Positions 34,984 through 43,418 of a DNA stretch of 64,000 bases are shown here, piece after piece. Made by a program: the position numbers and the translations under genes. This DNA comes from Tistrella mobilis (lineage in GTDB: Bacteria > Pseudomonadota > Alphaproteobacteria > Tistrellales > Tistrellaceae), in contig NZ_CP121017.1 in the NCBI RefSeq assembly GCF_041468085.1, positions 2,483,676-2,547,675 on the forward strand, in the 5' to 3' direction. Positions within the stretch are counted from its first letter, which is position 1, and each line of letters begins with the position of its first letter. Under the pieces are notes generated by a model. The model was not told the DNA's origin. It did no database searches and saw only the letters and a program-made list of their open reading frames with translations.

Positions 34984-35739
34984 ATGCACAGGCTGTTCGT
35001 CGCTCTTCCTCTCCCGACCACGGTACGGGACCAACTCGCCGGCCTGCGTGGCGGCCTCGTCGGCGCCAGATGGACGGCGCCCGCCAATCTTCACCTCACA
35101 TTACGCTTCATCGGCGAGGTCGAGGGGCCGTCGGTTGCCGATGCCATCGACGCGCTCGACATGATTGATGTCGTGCCGCTCACCCTGTCGCTCAAGGGGC
35201 TCGGTCTGTTCGGCCCCGCCCGGCGCCCCGGCATGCTGTGGGCCGGGGTCGAAGGCGGCGCGCCGCTTGCCGATCTGCAACGCCGCGTCGACGCCGCGAT
35301 CGATGGCGCCGGCCTGCCGCGGGAACGTCGGCGCTTCACGCCACACGTCACGGTCGCCAGGCTGAAGCAATCACCCGATGATCGGCTCGATCGCTATCTG
35401 GCGGCCCATGCCGGTTTCACCAGTCCGGATTTCACCGTCGACACCATGCATCTATATGAAAGCCGCCTTGGCCACGACGGCCCGGTCTACACCAGCCTCG
35501 GTGCCTTCGGCAGCCTGCCAGCCACGACGTTCGGTGAGACATTGGCCTTTGGCGAGACATTCGACGAGGATGGCCTGAGCGAAGAGGCGGAACAGCCGGT
35601 GCTCGCGGCCGTCGACGGCGAGGTACTGCCGACCTTCGATGAGCGCGGCCGCGGCCGCACCAGTTGGGGCGGCCCACCCTCTCCCTGGCGAGATGCGGAT
35701 ATCTGGCCCAACGCAGGACGGCGGACACGCAGACGGTAA
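34984..35739 (+). CDS. thpR: RNA 2',3'-cyclic phosphodiesterase, 2H family
   Basis: A 251-residue protein with the two catalytic HxT motifs of the 2H phosphoesterases: HLTLRF near residue 37 and HVTVAR near residue 119. The N-terminus HRLFVALPLP is typical. The start ATG 34984 is favoured because AAGGA lies seven bases upstream; ATG 34978 is only one base from it. The family is usually about 180 residues long; here some 65 residues are added after the core, acidic (FDEDGLSEEAEQP), then glycine/arginine-rich with a basic end. It is divergent from the patatin gene with a 66-bp gap. Confidence 0.9.
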   Translation: MHRLFVALPLPTTVRDQLAGLRGGLVGARWTAPANLHLTLRFIGEVEGPSVADAIDALDMIDVVPLTLSLKGLGLFGPARRPGMLWAGVEGGAPLADLQRRVDAAIDGAGLPRERRRFTPHVTVARLKQSPDDRLDRYLAAHAGFTSPDFTVDTMHLYESRLGHDGPVYTSLGAFGSLPATTFGETLAFGETFDEDGLSEEAEQPVLAAVDGEVLPTFDERGRGRTSWGGPPSPWRDADIWPNAGRRTRRR

Positions 35740-35853
35740 CGTGTTGCGGAACGGTGACCGTCTTAACCACTTGGATACCATCCACCGGCTAGTCTTCGCC
35801 GAAGGCCGCTTTTCAGGCGACCTTCGGCAAACCTGCTCCCGGATCGAGACGAG

Positions 35854-37203
35854 ATGGCGCAAGCTGTGGCAAACGGACCCACCGGCACCGATGGACGCAC
35901 GGCCGATACGGCCACGGGCGGTGGCGTTGATGCGCGGCGGGTGATGCGCCAGCACCTGGCCGATCTGGATCGGCGGCTGGCTGAAAAGTCACGCCAGGGG
36001 CGGATGCAGATCCTGGCCTGGAATGCCTATGGCACCCGGCTGGAGCTGCTGATGGTTTCGACCAGCCATATTCACGAGGCGGTTGCCCGCGATCCCTTCC
36101 TGCTGGTGGGCCCGCGCAAATTCAGCTATGCCCGCATGCGCAGGGTCCTGCAACTCCTGGGGCTGAGGCCGATCGCGATCGAGCTGCCATTCACGCCGGG
36201 TACCGATCTGCCGGATACTGCGGTCGAAGCTGCCGTCCGGCGCTATGGCTGCACCGAAATCCAATATCGCGGCATCGCCGGCTTCGAGATCCGCGGCCTG
36301 TCGAAGCTGGATCCCCTGCAGGCGGCTCAGGCCGCCGCGGCCCTCTGGGGCCGGGTGGTCCGGGCCCGGCAGCTGCTGACCCGCTCAGGCCTGGAGATCG
36401 ACCTCGCCAGCCTGCAGAGCGGTGATACGCTGCTGCTGTGGAGCCGCCAGCAGGGTCACAAGCCGGACATCACCCTCTTTGCCCTGATGATGCTGGTGCT
36501 GGCCGACGCCACGCTGGAACGCATGGCCGAAGCCGAGGCGAAGGTAGAGGGCGACAAGGCGGAGAAGACCGCAGACGCGCCCCGGGCCGAGCGCGAGCCC
36601 GGCACGGAGGAAGGAGAAGCGGAACAGCTCGGCAGCGGGCTTGCCGCCGCCTTCCATGTCGGCAGCCAGCTGGAAGTGTTTCCGCCCGAGAACGACCGCC
36701 CCGGCACCCAGCCGGTGGTGATGGGGGAAGCCGTGCGTCAGCTGCGCCAGATGCTGGCGGTTGCGACCGACGACCAGCTGCTGATCGGCGACTTCCAGGC
36801 ACCGCTGGTCGAGGGGCCGGTGCGCCAGGGCAAGATCTACCGCATGGTCGATACGCCCCGTTTCATCACCCACGCGCAGAGCCTGCTCGACCGGATCGAG
36901 GGCGAACGCATGGGCGGAGCCGCCCTCAACCGTCTGGTGACCTACCTTACCGGCGACCGGCTGATCGAAGGCGTCTTCACCATCAAGCGCTACGAGATCG
37001 ACCGCCCCGACGGCCGGAACTGCGGCTTCTTCAATGCCAAATGCACCCTGCACCGGCTGAACGCCGCCCCGGTCTTCCTGGGCCTGCAGAACGAGCGCAT
37101 CCGCCGGGCGCCGGGCCGTACCACCACCTATGACAGCCCCCAGCCCCAGCCGCAGATGCTGTGGCCGGACGATCCGGTGACCGAGGCAGACACCCCTGCC
37201 TGA
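35854..37203 (+). CDS. uncharacterised protein, possibly a divergent class III nucleotide cyclase homologue
   Basis: A 449-residue soluble protein I do not firmly recognise. From residue 140 its pattern resembles class III cyclase domains: GFEIRGLSKL aligns with the usual FxDIxGFTxL strand, with Glu145 in place of the first metal aspartate. SGDTLLLWS matches the KxGDGxLAxF strand, keeping Asp191, 46 residues later as in real cyclases. AAFHVGS and VVMGEAVRQLRQML, then DDQLLIGD, match the following IHxG, VGxxVNxAxRL and QILIS elements. A charged insert covers residues 225-260. The N-terminal 140 residues match nothing I know. Cyclase activity is doubtful. It stands alone on the plus strand, three bases from the convergent quinone oxidoreductase. 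Confidence 0.75.
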   Translation: MAQAVANGPTGTDGRTADTATGGGVDARRVMRQHLADLDRRLAEKSRQGRMQILAWNAYGTRLELLMVSTSHIHEAVARDPFLLVGPRKFSYARMRRVLQLLGLRPIAIELPFTPGTDLPDTAVEAAVRRYGCTEIQYRGIAGFEIRGLSKLDPLQAAQAAAALWGRVVRARQLLTRSGLEIDLASLQSGDTLLLWSRQQGHKPDITLFALMMLVLADATLERMAEAEAKVEGDKAEKTADAPRAEREPGTEEGEAEQLGSGLAAAFHVGSQLEVFPPENDRPGTQPVVMGEAVRQLRQMLAVATDDQLLIGDFQAPLVEGPVRQGKIYRMVDTPRFITHAQSLLDRIEGERMGGAALNRLVTYLTGDRLIEGVFTIKRYEIDRPDGRNCGFFNAKCTLHRLNAAPVFLGLQNERIRRAPGRTTTYDSPQPQPQMLWPDDPVTEADTPA

Positions 37204-37205
37204 GG

Positions 37206-38258
37206 TCAGTCCGGAACCAGCACCAGAGAGCCCGTCACGTTGCGCGCTTCCAGGCGCGCATGGGCGTCGCCCGCGCGTGAAAGCGGCAGGACACCGGCGA
37301 CGGTGGGCGAGAGCAGCCCCTCGACCAGAGCGGTGAACAGTGCCGATGTCGCCTCGCGCAGCCGCTCGCGATCGCCGATATAGGCAAAGACGCCAGGCCG
37401 ATCGAGACCGAGCGCCCGCATCGGCCCCAGAATACCCACATCGATCGGCGGGATCGGCCCCGCCACCTGGCCGAAGCTGACGATCCGGCCGAAGGGCCGC
37501 ACCAATGCGGCCAGTTTCGCGAAATCCGGCCCGCCAAGCCCGTCGAAAACGACATGGACACCAGCTCCACCGGTCAGCTCGGCAGCGGCGCGACCGGCAT
37601 CGGCAAGGGCGGCAGCCCCTGTACCCACCACCACGCGTTCGGCGCCGGCTTCCTGAACCGCTTCGGCCTTGACGCGGGTCGCCACACCGGCGATGACCCG
37701 CGCGCCCATGGCGGCGGCCCAGCGCACCAGGATCAGCCCTACTCCGCCGCCGGCGCCCCGCACCAGCACGACGCGCCCGTCGAGCCTGAGGCCCAGGCCA
37801 TAGATCATCATGTGCACGGCAATGCCGGGAAAGAGCGCAGCCGCCCCCACCTCCCAGGGAATCATATGGGGGAAACGCACGACCCGCCCCACCGGCAGCA
37901 CCCGATGCGTGGCATAGGCGCCGAGCGGCGGCCCGGCATGTGCGATGCGATCGCCCGGTGCGAAGCGGTCGACACCAGGCCCGATCGCCAGCACCTCGCC
38001 CACCGAGGCGAGGCCCGGTATATCGACCCCGCCGCCTTCCAGTGGCAGCGTGCCGTCTCGGTAGTAGAGATCCAGATGATTGACGCCGATCGCCCGCGTC
38101 GCCATCAGCACCTCTCCCGGTCCCGGCCGCTTCAGCGGCACGGTCGCCGGCGCCAGCACATCGGGGCCGCCCGGATGGGTGACATGCATCACCGTCGCCC
38201 GATCAGGCAGATGGGTGGCCGGGCTACCGGGGGAAAGCGGGGTCGGCGGGGTCGTCAT
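37206..38258 (-). CDS. zinc-independent quinone oxidoreductase-like dehydrogenase
   Basis: A 350-residue medium-chain dehydrogenase/reductase resembling NADPH:quinone reductases. It shows GPGEVLMATRAIGVNHLDLYYRDG, then PGLASVGEVLAIGPGVDRFAPGDRIA, the nucleotide motif VRGAGGGVGLILVRWAAAMGARVI, and VFDGLGG. The cysteine/histidine zinc ligands of alcohol dehydrogenases are missing, as in the quinone reductase branch. The N-terminal 20 residues are a proline-rich leader. It follows the AraC-type regulator on the same strand by 88 bp and may be cotranscribed with it. The substrate is not evident. Confidence 0.88.
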   Translation of the reverse strand: MTTPPTPLSPGSPATHLPDRATVMHVTHPGGPDVLAPATVPLKRPGPGEVLMATRAIGVNHLDLYYRDGTLPLEGGGVDIPGLASVGEVLAIGPGVDRFAPGDRIAHAGPPLGAYATHRVLPVGRVVRFPHMIPWEVGAAALFPGIAVHMMIYGLGLRLDGRVVLVRGAGGGVGLILVRWAAAMGARVIAGVATRVKAEAVQEAGAERVVVGTGAAALADAGRAAAELTGGAGVHVVFDGLGGPDFAKLAALVRPFGRIVSFGQVAGPIPPIDVGILGPMRALGLDRPGVFAYIGDRERLREATSALFTALVEGLLSPTVAGVLPLSRAGDAHARLEARNVTGSLVLVPD

Positions 38259-38346
38259 CGGATGCGCACCTTCAGGGACGGGCGTCTGTCACGGAACCGC
38301 CCCATAGCACGCCCGCCACGCCGCCGCGTCAAGCCTGTGTCGTGCG

Positions 38347-39264
38347 TCACATCTGTCGGGCAAGTCGCCCGGGCGTTACGCCGAAGCGGCGACGAAAGGC
38401 CGTGGTGAAATTGGCGACATCGCCATATCCGGCATGAAAGGCGGCTTCGGCGATGCTGCGGCGGCCGGCGGCAATGTCTGCATGGGCATGGTCCAGCCGA
38501 CGGCCACGCAGCCAGCCGGCGATCGACGTGCCATAGGCGGCACGGAACAGGCGCTGCATCGTGCTGACACTCACACCGCAGTCCGCCGCGACCTGAGCGA
38601 GGGTCGGGGCACTGCCGTCGCGTTCAGAGGCGATGCACAACATCTCCAGCCGCTCGCGCAGCCGGGCGGCACGTTGAAGATCGGCAGGCTTCAACCCCCG
38701 CCCGCCTGTTGCTGCGTCTCCCCCGGCCACTGCCGCCAGAATGCCGGCCGCCGTCTCGATGGTATGAGCCTCGGCAACCAGACGCGCCACCGGCGCGGTC
38801 AGCGGTTCGGGGGCGATCAGGGCGGCGGCAAGCGCCGCCAGCCGCGGTGAGGGTTGCCATGATACCGATGCGAGATGCCGACCGCAGAACCGGCCTGCTG
38901 CCGTACCGGGCTCGACGCCGGCCGCTTCCAGCCAGGGCTGCTCCAGGCGGATGGTCACCTTGCGGACATGGGCACCGGTGTGGAAGTGGCGGCGCAGCAG
39001 GTCGGGCTCCGCCAGGGCCACGGCGAAGGCCGCAGGCGCGTCGGGGGTGGCGACGCAGATATGGGGACGGCCGCCGAAACTCGCTTCGACCAGACCATCG
39101 AGCACGATCACCGCCGTCAGGGACGGCACGATCAGACGGTCATGGACGCGGTCATCCCGCTCAACGCCGTCGGTCGTGTGGACCATCAACCCCGGACGCG
39201 GATGGGCGACGGTCAGGCCGCCATCGGCCAAAGCTGCGGGCTCCACCCCCTCCCCCGGCGACAT
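38347..39264 (-). CDS. AraC family regulator, siderophore-receptor type
   Basis: A 305-residue activator-type protein. The C-terminal 100 residues carry two helix-turn-helix motifs (LAQVAADCGVSVSTMQRLFRAAYG and IAEAAFHAGYGDVANFTTAFRRRFGVTPGRLR-like end). The N-terminal ligand domain resembles PchR-like regulators of ferric siderophore uptake. The start ATG 39264 has a perfect AGGAGGT upstream; the longer frame runs into the operator region. It is divergent from a TonB-dependent siderophore receptor, the classical arrangement for an iron-siderophore-sensing activator. Fur-like boxes lie in between. Confidence 0.9.
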   Translation of the reverse strand: MSPGEGVEPAALADGGLTVAHPRPGLMVHTTDGVERDDRVHDRLIVPSLTAVIVLDGLVEASFGGRPHICVATPDAPAAFAVALAEPDLLRRHFHTGAHVRKVTIRLEQPWLEAAGVEPGTAAGRFCGRHLASVSWQPSPRLAALAAALIAPEPLTAPVARLVAEAHTIETAAGILAAVAGGDAATGGRGLKPADLQRAARLRERLEMLCIASERDGSAPTLAQVAADCGVSVSTMQRLFRAAYGTSIAGWLRGRRLDHAHADIAAGRRSIAEAAFHAGYGDVANFTTAFRRRFGVTPGRLARQM

Positions 39265-39289
39265 GACAGCACCTCCTGCAAATGCGCGA

Positions 39290-39306
39290 TTGCGACTTAT
39301 TCTCAT
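39290..39306. promoter_or_regulatory. Fur-like box near the AraC gene
   Basis: TTGCGACTTATTCTCAT resembles iron-regulator sites upstream of TonB receptor genes. It lies 26 bp before the regulator start and is one of two TTGCGA half-sites arranged as an inverted pair in this gap. It could bind Fur or the AraC regulator itself. Confidence 0.4.
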
Positions 39307-39425
39307 ATTTGGGCTTTGATATTGCAAGCCCGCCGCACGGGAGCATCGCCCGTGACACGGCTGCACAAGATTTCGCCGCGGCCGCACAAGCCGGCAGCAT
39401 GGCGCATACCGGCGCAAGATCGTAA

Positions 39426-39442
39426 TTGAAACTCATTCGCAA
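39426..39442. promoter_or_regulatory. Fur-like box near the siderophore receptor gene
   Basis: TTGAAACTCATTCGCAA lies 41 bp before the receptor start. Read on the other strand it starts TTGCGAATGAG, similar to the box at 39290. AT-rich sequence in an otherwise GC-rich region supports a regulatory role. Confidence 0.45.
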
Positions 39443-39482
39443 TTGCGGCAAAGCAGCCCCATCCGCCGGAGACCTGTGACCC

Positions 39483-41618
39483 ATGCGCCAGCCCTGCCCG
39501 TTCCTCGTTTTGCCTCTGCTCGCCACCGTCGCCACGGGGGCATTGATGGTCAGTCAGGCCCGCGCCGAGGATGCGCAAAGCCTGCCGTCGCTGGAGGTCG
39601 AGGACGAGCGGAGCTTCCCGTCCGATCCCGGCCGGACCGAGGGCAGCACCGGCTATGGTTCCGATCGTGTCGCTGTGGGCGGCAAGCAGGTGCGCGATAT
39701 CCGCGAGGTACCCCGCTCGGTCAGTGTTGCGACCCGCGCGCGGATGGACGACCAGAACATGACCCAGCTCGAAGACGTCGCACGGCGCACCCCCGGCTTC
39801 ATGGCCCTGACCAACGATCCCGGCCGGTCGAGCATCTTCGTGCGTGGCTACGAGATCGACAACGCCCTGGTCGACGGTCTGCCGGCACCGATCTCCAGCA
39901 TCTACGGCACCCAGCCCGACCTTGCGATCTTCGATCGCGTCGAGCTGCTGCGCGGCCCCTCGGTGCTGTTCGGCGGCACGGGGGAACCCGGCGGCATCGT
40001 CAATCTGGTCCGCAAGCGGCCGACCGAAACCTTCCAGGCCCGGGGCACGCTGGAGGCGGGGTCGTGGAACAATTACCGCGGGGTCGCCGACGTCTCCGGC
40101 CCGCTCTCCCCCGACGGCTCGATCCGTGGCCGGGTGGTCGGCGCCTATCAGGACCGGGAGAGCTTCACCGACGTGACCGAAAACCAGGTCGGCGTCGGCT
40201 ATGCCGCGATCGATGCCGATCTGGACGAGGATACCCTGCTCTCGCTCGGCGCCTGGCGGCAGGAGCGGGAGGCAACCCCGTTCAGCGGCCTGCCGGTTTC
40301 GACGACGGGCGAGCCGCTGGGCCTCAGCCGGTCGACCTTCGTGGGCGCCGACTGGAACCGCTTCGAGAACAGCTCCAACGAGGCCTCGGCCAGCCTCACC
40401 CATCGCTTCGGCGATGACAGCCGGCTGCAGCTTGGCGGCCGGGTGGCAGATCGCAGTGTCGATCTGAAATATGCCTATGGCTCCACCGCAGTCGATCCTG
40501 CGGTCGGCACCACCAACATCATCGCCATCCAGCGCCACTATGAAGAGCGCGCCTATGCGCTGGATGCCAATTACCTGAAGCCGATCGAGGCTTTCGGTCA
40601 GCGTCATGAGTTGCTGATCGGCGCCGACTGGCGGCGTTACGTCCAGTCCCTGGATGCCGGCAGTGCCCGCGGCCTGGGGACCGTGAATGTCTACGACCCG
40701 TCGCCGGACATTGCCGAGCCGGACATCGCCATCACCCAGCGGACCCGCACCGAACCCGAACAGTTCGGCATCTACGGCCAGGCTACCATCCGCCCGGTCG
40801 ACGACTGGACCGTCCTTCTGGGTGGCCGCCTGGCCTGGGCCGAGACCCGGGTGACCAACCGCAACGATGGGTCGGTATCGAGCACCAAGGACAGCGCCGA
40901 GTTCATTCCCGATGTCGGCGTCGTCTACGACGTGACGCCCGACATCGCGCTCTATGCCAACTATTCCGGCATCTTTCAGCAGCAGACGGGGACCAATGCA
41001 GCCCTGGAGGCGCTCACCCCCCGCACGGGTGAGCAGTACGAGTTGGGTGTCAAGGCCAGGCTCGGCGACAGCGGGCTGATCGGCACGTTCGACGTCTTCC
41101 GGATGCGCGACAAGGACCGGGCGGTTGCGGTCACGGGCACCACATACTATGCCGAGGGCGCAGAGGTCGAATCCCGCGGCGTCGAGGCCGAGATCGCCGG
41201 CACCATCCTGCCGGGCTGGGAGGTCGAAGCCGGCTACACCTTCACCCGCACCGAATATCTGAAGACTGCGACCACCGCGTCGGGCGGCACCTACAGCACC
41301 TATACGCCCAAGCACATGATCACCGCCTTCACCCGCTACACCTTCCAGGACGGGCCGATGGCAGGTGTGCATCTGGGCGGCGGCGTGCGCTGGCTCAGCT
41401 CGTTCTACAATGTTGCCGGCAATCTCAAGATCGAAGAAGACGGCTATGTCGTGACCGATCTCCAGGCCGGTTGGGGCTTCGCGCCCGGCTATGACGTCAC
41501 GCTCTCGGTCAACAACGTCTTCGACGAAGTCTATTACGACCGGGTCGGCGGCGCGGGGTTGTTCAACTATTACGGCGCACCGCGCAACGTGCTGCTGTCG
41601 CTCAAGGCCAGCTTCTGA
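39483..41618 (+). CDS. TonB-dependent siderophore receptor
   Basis: A 711-residue outer-membrane receptor for a ferric siderophore. A signal peptide ends near SQARAEDAQ. The plug shows REVPRSVSVATRARMDDQNM, IFVRGYEIDNALVDGLPAP and LLRGPSVLFGGTGEPGGIVNLVRKRP, the pattern of FpvA/FoxA-like siderophore receptors. A 22-strand barrel ends in aromatic SLKASF. There is no N-terminal signalling domain, consistent with control by the divergent AraC protein rather than by a FecI/FecR system. The siderophore cannot be told from the sequence. A DUF2218 gene follows after 32 bp. Confidence 0.93.
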   Translation: MRQPCPFLVLPLLATVATGALMVSQARAEDAQSLPSLEVEDERSFPSDPGRTEGSTGYGSDRVAVGGKQVRDIREVPRSVSVATRARMDDQNMTQLEDVARRTPGFMALTNDPGRSSIFVRGYEIDNALVDGLPAPISSIYGTQPDLAIFDRVELLRGPSVLFGGTGEPGGIVNLVRKRPTETFQARGTLEAGSWNNYRGVADVSGPLSPDGSIRGRVVGAYQDRESFTDVTENQVGVGYAAIDADLDEDTLLSLGAWRQEREATPFSGLPVSTTGEPLGLSRSTFVGADWNRFENSSNEASASLTHRFGDDSRLQLGGRVADRSVDLKYAYGSTAVDPAVGTTNIIAIQRHYEERAYALDANYLKPIEAFGQRHELLIGADWRRYVQSLDAGSARGLGTVNVYDPSPDIAEPDIAITQRTRTEPEQFGIYGQATIRPVDDWTVLLGGRLAWAETRVTNRNDGSVSSTKDSAEFIPDVGVVYDVTPDIALYANYSGIFQQQTGTNAALEALTPRTGEQYELGVKARLGDSGLIGTFDVFRMRDKDRAVAVTGTTYYAEGAEVESRGVEAEIAGTILPGWEVEAGYTFTRTEYLKTATTASGGTYSTYTPKHMITAFTRYTFQDGPMAGVHLGGGVRWLSSFYNVAGNLKIEEDGYVVTDLQAGWGFAPGYDVTLSVNNVFDEVYYDRVGGAGLFNYYGAPRNVLLSLKASF

Positions 41619-41650
41619 ACGACCAGGAACGCCCCTAAGGAGGCCGTCTC

Positions 41651-41944
41651 ATGCCCCGTTCCGAAGCCCGCGTGGCCACCCGGCTCGGCCAGCGCTACAT
41701 GACCCTGCTCTGCCGGCATTTCCGCCACAAAGTGCCGGCAGAGGTCACCGGCGACACCGCCCGTGCCGATTTCCCCTGGGGGGCGATTGCCGAGATGGCG
41801 GCAACCCCCGAGCAGTTGCGGGTGACCTGCACGGCCGGCAGCCCGGCGGATCTTGTCCGTACCCAGGACGTGATCGCCATCCACCTCGCCCGCTTCGCCT
41901 TCCGCGACAGGCCGGAAATCAGCTGGCAACCGCTCGCCGACTGA
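41651..41944 (+). CDS. DUF2218 domain protein
   Basis: A 97-residue cytoplasmic protein of the DUF2218 family. Marks are ARVATRLGQRYMTLLCRHFRHKVP and RTQDVIAIHLARFAFRD, with a C-terminal tryptophan segment. DUF2218 genes are often found beside siderophore receptors and iron-reductase genes, so a role in iron release or handling is often supposed but not proven. It lies 32 bp after the receptor with AAGGAGG ten bases before the start, so it is very likely cotranscribed. Its stop abuts the alkB stop on the other strand. Confidence 0.85.
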   Translation: MPRSEARVATRLGQRYMTLLCRHFRHKVPAEVTGDTARADFPWGAIAEMAATPEQLRVTCTAGSPADLVRTQDVIAIHLARFAFRDRPEISWQPLAD

Positions 41945-42595
41945 TCAGCGCCCGCCGCCGGCGTGCCGGAAGGTGATGTTGATCCGTCGCCGACCGGTCG
42001 CCGGGTGAAACCCGTCGCGCAGCTCCTTCACCCCGTGATGGGCGAGCCGCCAGGCACCACCCCAGACCACGACATCGCCATGGACCAGTTCCATGTTGGT
42101 AACGGGGTCCTTGCGCGACGGGCCGCCGAACTGGAACACCGCCGGCAGGCCGAGCGAGACCGAGACGATCGGCCAGGTCAGGTCGCCCTCGTCGCGGTCC
42201 TGATGCATGCCGAGCCGGGCGCCGGGGGTGTAGAGATTGATCAGGCAGGCATCGGGCCGGAAGCCCGGAAAGCCCGCCGCCACCGCAGCCCGGTCGGCGA
42301 GGTCGCGGAAGAGTGCCGGCATCTCGGGCCAGGGGTGGCCGCTCTCGGGGTCGATCGGATCATAGCGATAGCCGCGCCGGTCCGAGACCCAGCCGAGCCG
42401 GCCGCAATTGGTCATGGCCACCGACATCCGGCGGCCGCCCGGCGTCAGCAGATGGCGGAAGGGCGCTGCTGCGGTGATGGTGTCGACCGCCTGCAACAGC
42501 TCCGTCGCAATCGGCAGGGCAAAGCCGTCGAGCAGAAACGCGCCCGGCGCGCTTCCCCGCGGCAGATCGTCGAAGAGCAGGCCGTTGGCGGACAT
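41945..42595 (-). CDS. alkB: alpha-ketoglutarate-dependent dioxygenase AlkB
   Basis: A 216-residue Fe(II)/2-oxoglutarate dioxygenase that removes alkyl groups from DNA or RNA bases. The iron ligands are in LGMHQDRDE and AHHGVKEL, and the 2-oxoglutarate arginines in RRRINITFR near the C-terminus. MSVAMTNCGRLGW and INLYTPGARLGMHQD are typical of bacterial AlkB. It is the last gene of the minus-strand DNA-repair run, 17 bp after a second 2OG oxygenase gene. The full length is close to E. coli AlkB (216 residues). Confidence 0.93.
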   Translation of the reverse strand: MSANGLLFDDLPRGSAPGAFLLDGFALPIATELLQAVDTITAAAPFRHLLTPGGRRMSVAMTNCGRLGWVSDRRGYRYDPIDPESGHPWPEMPALFRDLADRAAVAAGFPGFRPDACLINLYTPGARLGMHQDRDEGDLTWPIVSVSLGLPAVFQFGGPSRKDPVTNMELVHGDVVVWGGAWRLAHHGVKELRDGFHPATGRRRINITFRHAGGGR

Positions 42596-42612
42596 GAGGC
42601 CATTCCTCTCCG

Positions 42613-43326
42613 TCAGGCGGCATCGTGGAAGATGATGCCCAGCGTCCGCCGCCGGCCGCTGCGCACGGTTGCCACACCATGGCGCATCGTGACGCGATAA
42701 TCGCCGCGCGAGCCCCTGACCGGCCGCTGGTTGACCGCGAAGATGACCGCATCGCCCTGCCCCAGAGGCACCACCTCGGGCCGTGACTGCATGCGCGGGC
42801 GCTGTTCGGTCAGCACGAACTCGCCGCCGGTGAAGTCCCGGCCGGGTGCAGAGAGCAGAACCGCGATCTGCAATGGGAAGACGTGCTCCCCATAGAGATC
42901 CTGGTGCAGACAGTTGTAGTCCCCGGGGCCGTAATCGAGCAGCAGCGGCGTCGGCCGCATCTGACCGGCCTGGTGACAGCGGGCGATGAAATCGCTGTGG
43001 GTGTCGGGGAAGCGGACATCCAGGCCCATCCGCTGGTGCCAGCCATGGGCGATGGGCACAAGATGCGGCCAGGCCGCCTCACGCAGGGAGGCGACCACTT
43101 TCGGCAGCGGGCGGGCGAAATATTTGTAGCGGCCCTGCCCGAAACCGTGCCGGGCCATGATCACCTCAGAACGGAAGCCCTCTGCCCGCTCATAGAGCCC
43201 GGCCAGCTCCGTGCAGGTCGGCTCGTCGAGCAGCCCCGGCAGCAGTGCCTGGCCGCCTGCATCCAGCGCGGCGGCAATGGCCGTCCAGTCGGTCGCGTTC
43301 AACCGGGCTGTGGGATCATGCTGCAT
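42613..43326 (-). CDS. 2OG-Fe(II) oxygenase family protein
   Basis: A 237-residue dioxygenase. The iron ligands are His-x-Asp in YNCLHQDLYGEHVFPLQ and a distal histidine in TMRHGVATV. RYKYFARPLP and LLDYGPGDYN are the other recognisable stretches. Its target is unknown, but members of this group are often next to alkylation-repair genes, as here with alkB. The start ATG 43326 is chosen for its AGAGG six bases upstream; a GTG at 43398 and an ATG at 43374 are in frame. It lies 92 bp after pyk. Confidence 0.82.
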   Translation of the reverse strand: MQHDPTARLNATDWTAIAAALDAGGQALLPGLLDEPTCTELAGLYERAEGFRSEVIMARHGFGQGRYKYFARPLPKVVASLREAAWPHLVPIAHGWHQRMGLDVRFPDTHSDFIARCHQAGQMRPTPLLLDYGPGDYNCLHQDLYGEHVFPLQIAVLLSAPGRDFTGGEFVLTEQRPRMQSRPEVVPLGQGDAVIFAVNQRPVRGSRGDYRVTMRHGVATVRSGRRRTLGIIFHDAA

Positions 43327-43418
43327 GGGGGGCCTCTCATGCGGGTCGGGTGGAGAAAGACGGGGCCGGATCATGCGGTTCCGTCCCGTCTCCTGCACCT
43401 CGCGACCGGACGGAGAAG

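Noticed and set aside
39303-41372. A 689-codon open frame on the minus strand
   Set aside because: It is antisense to the siderophore receptor, and its 5' part covers only the receptor gene.
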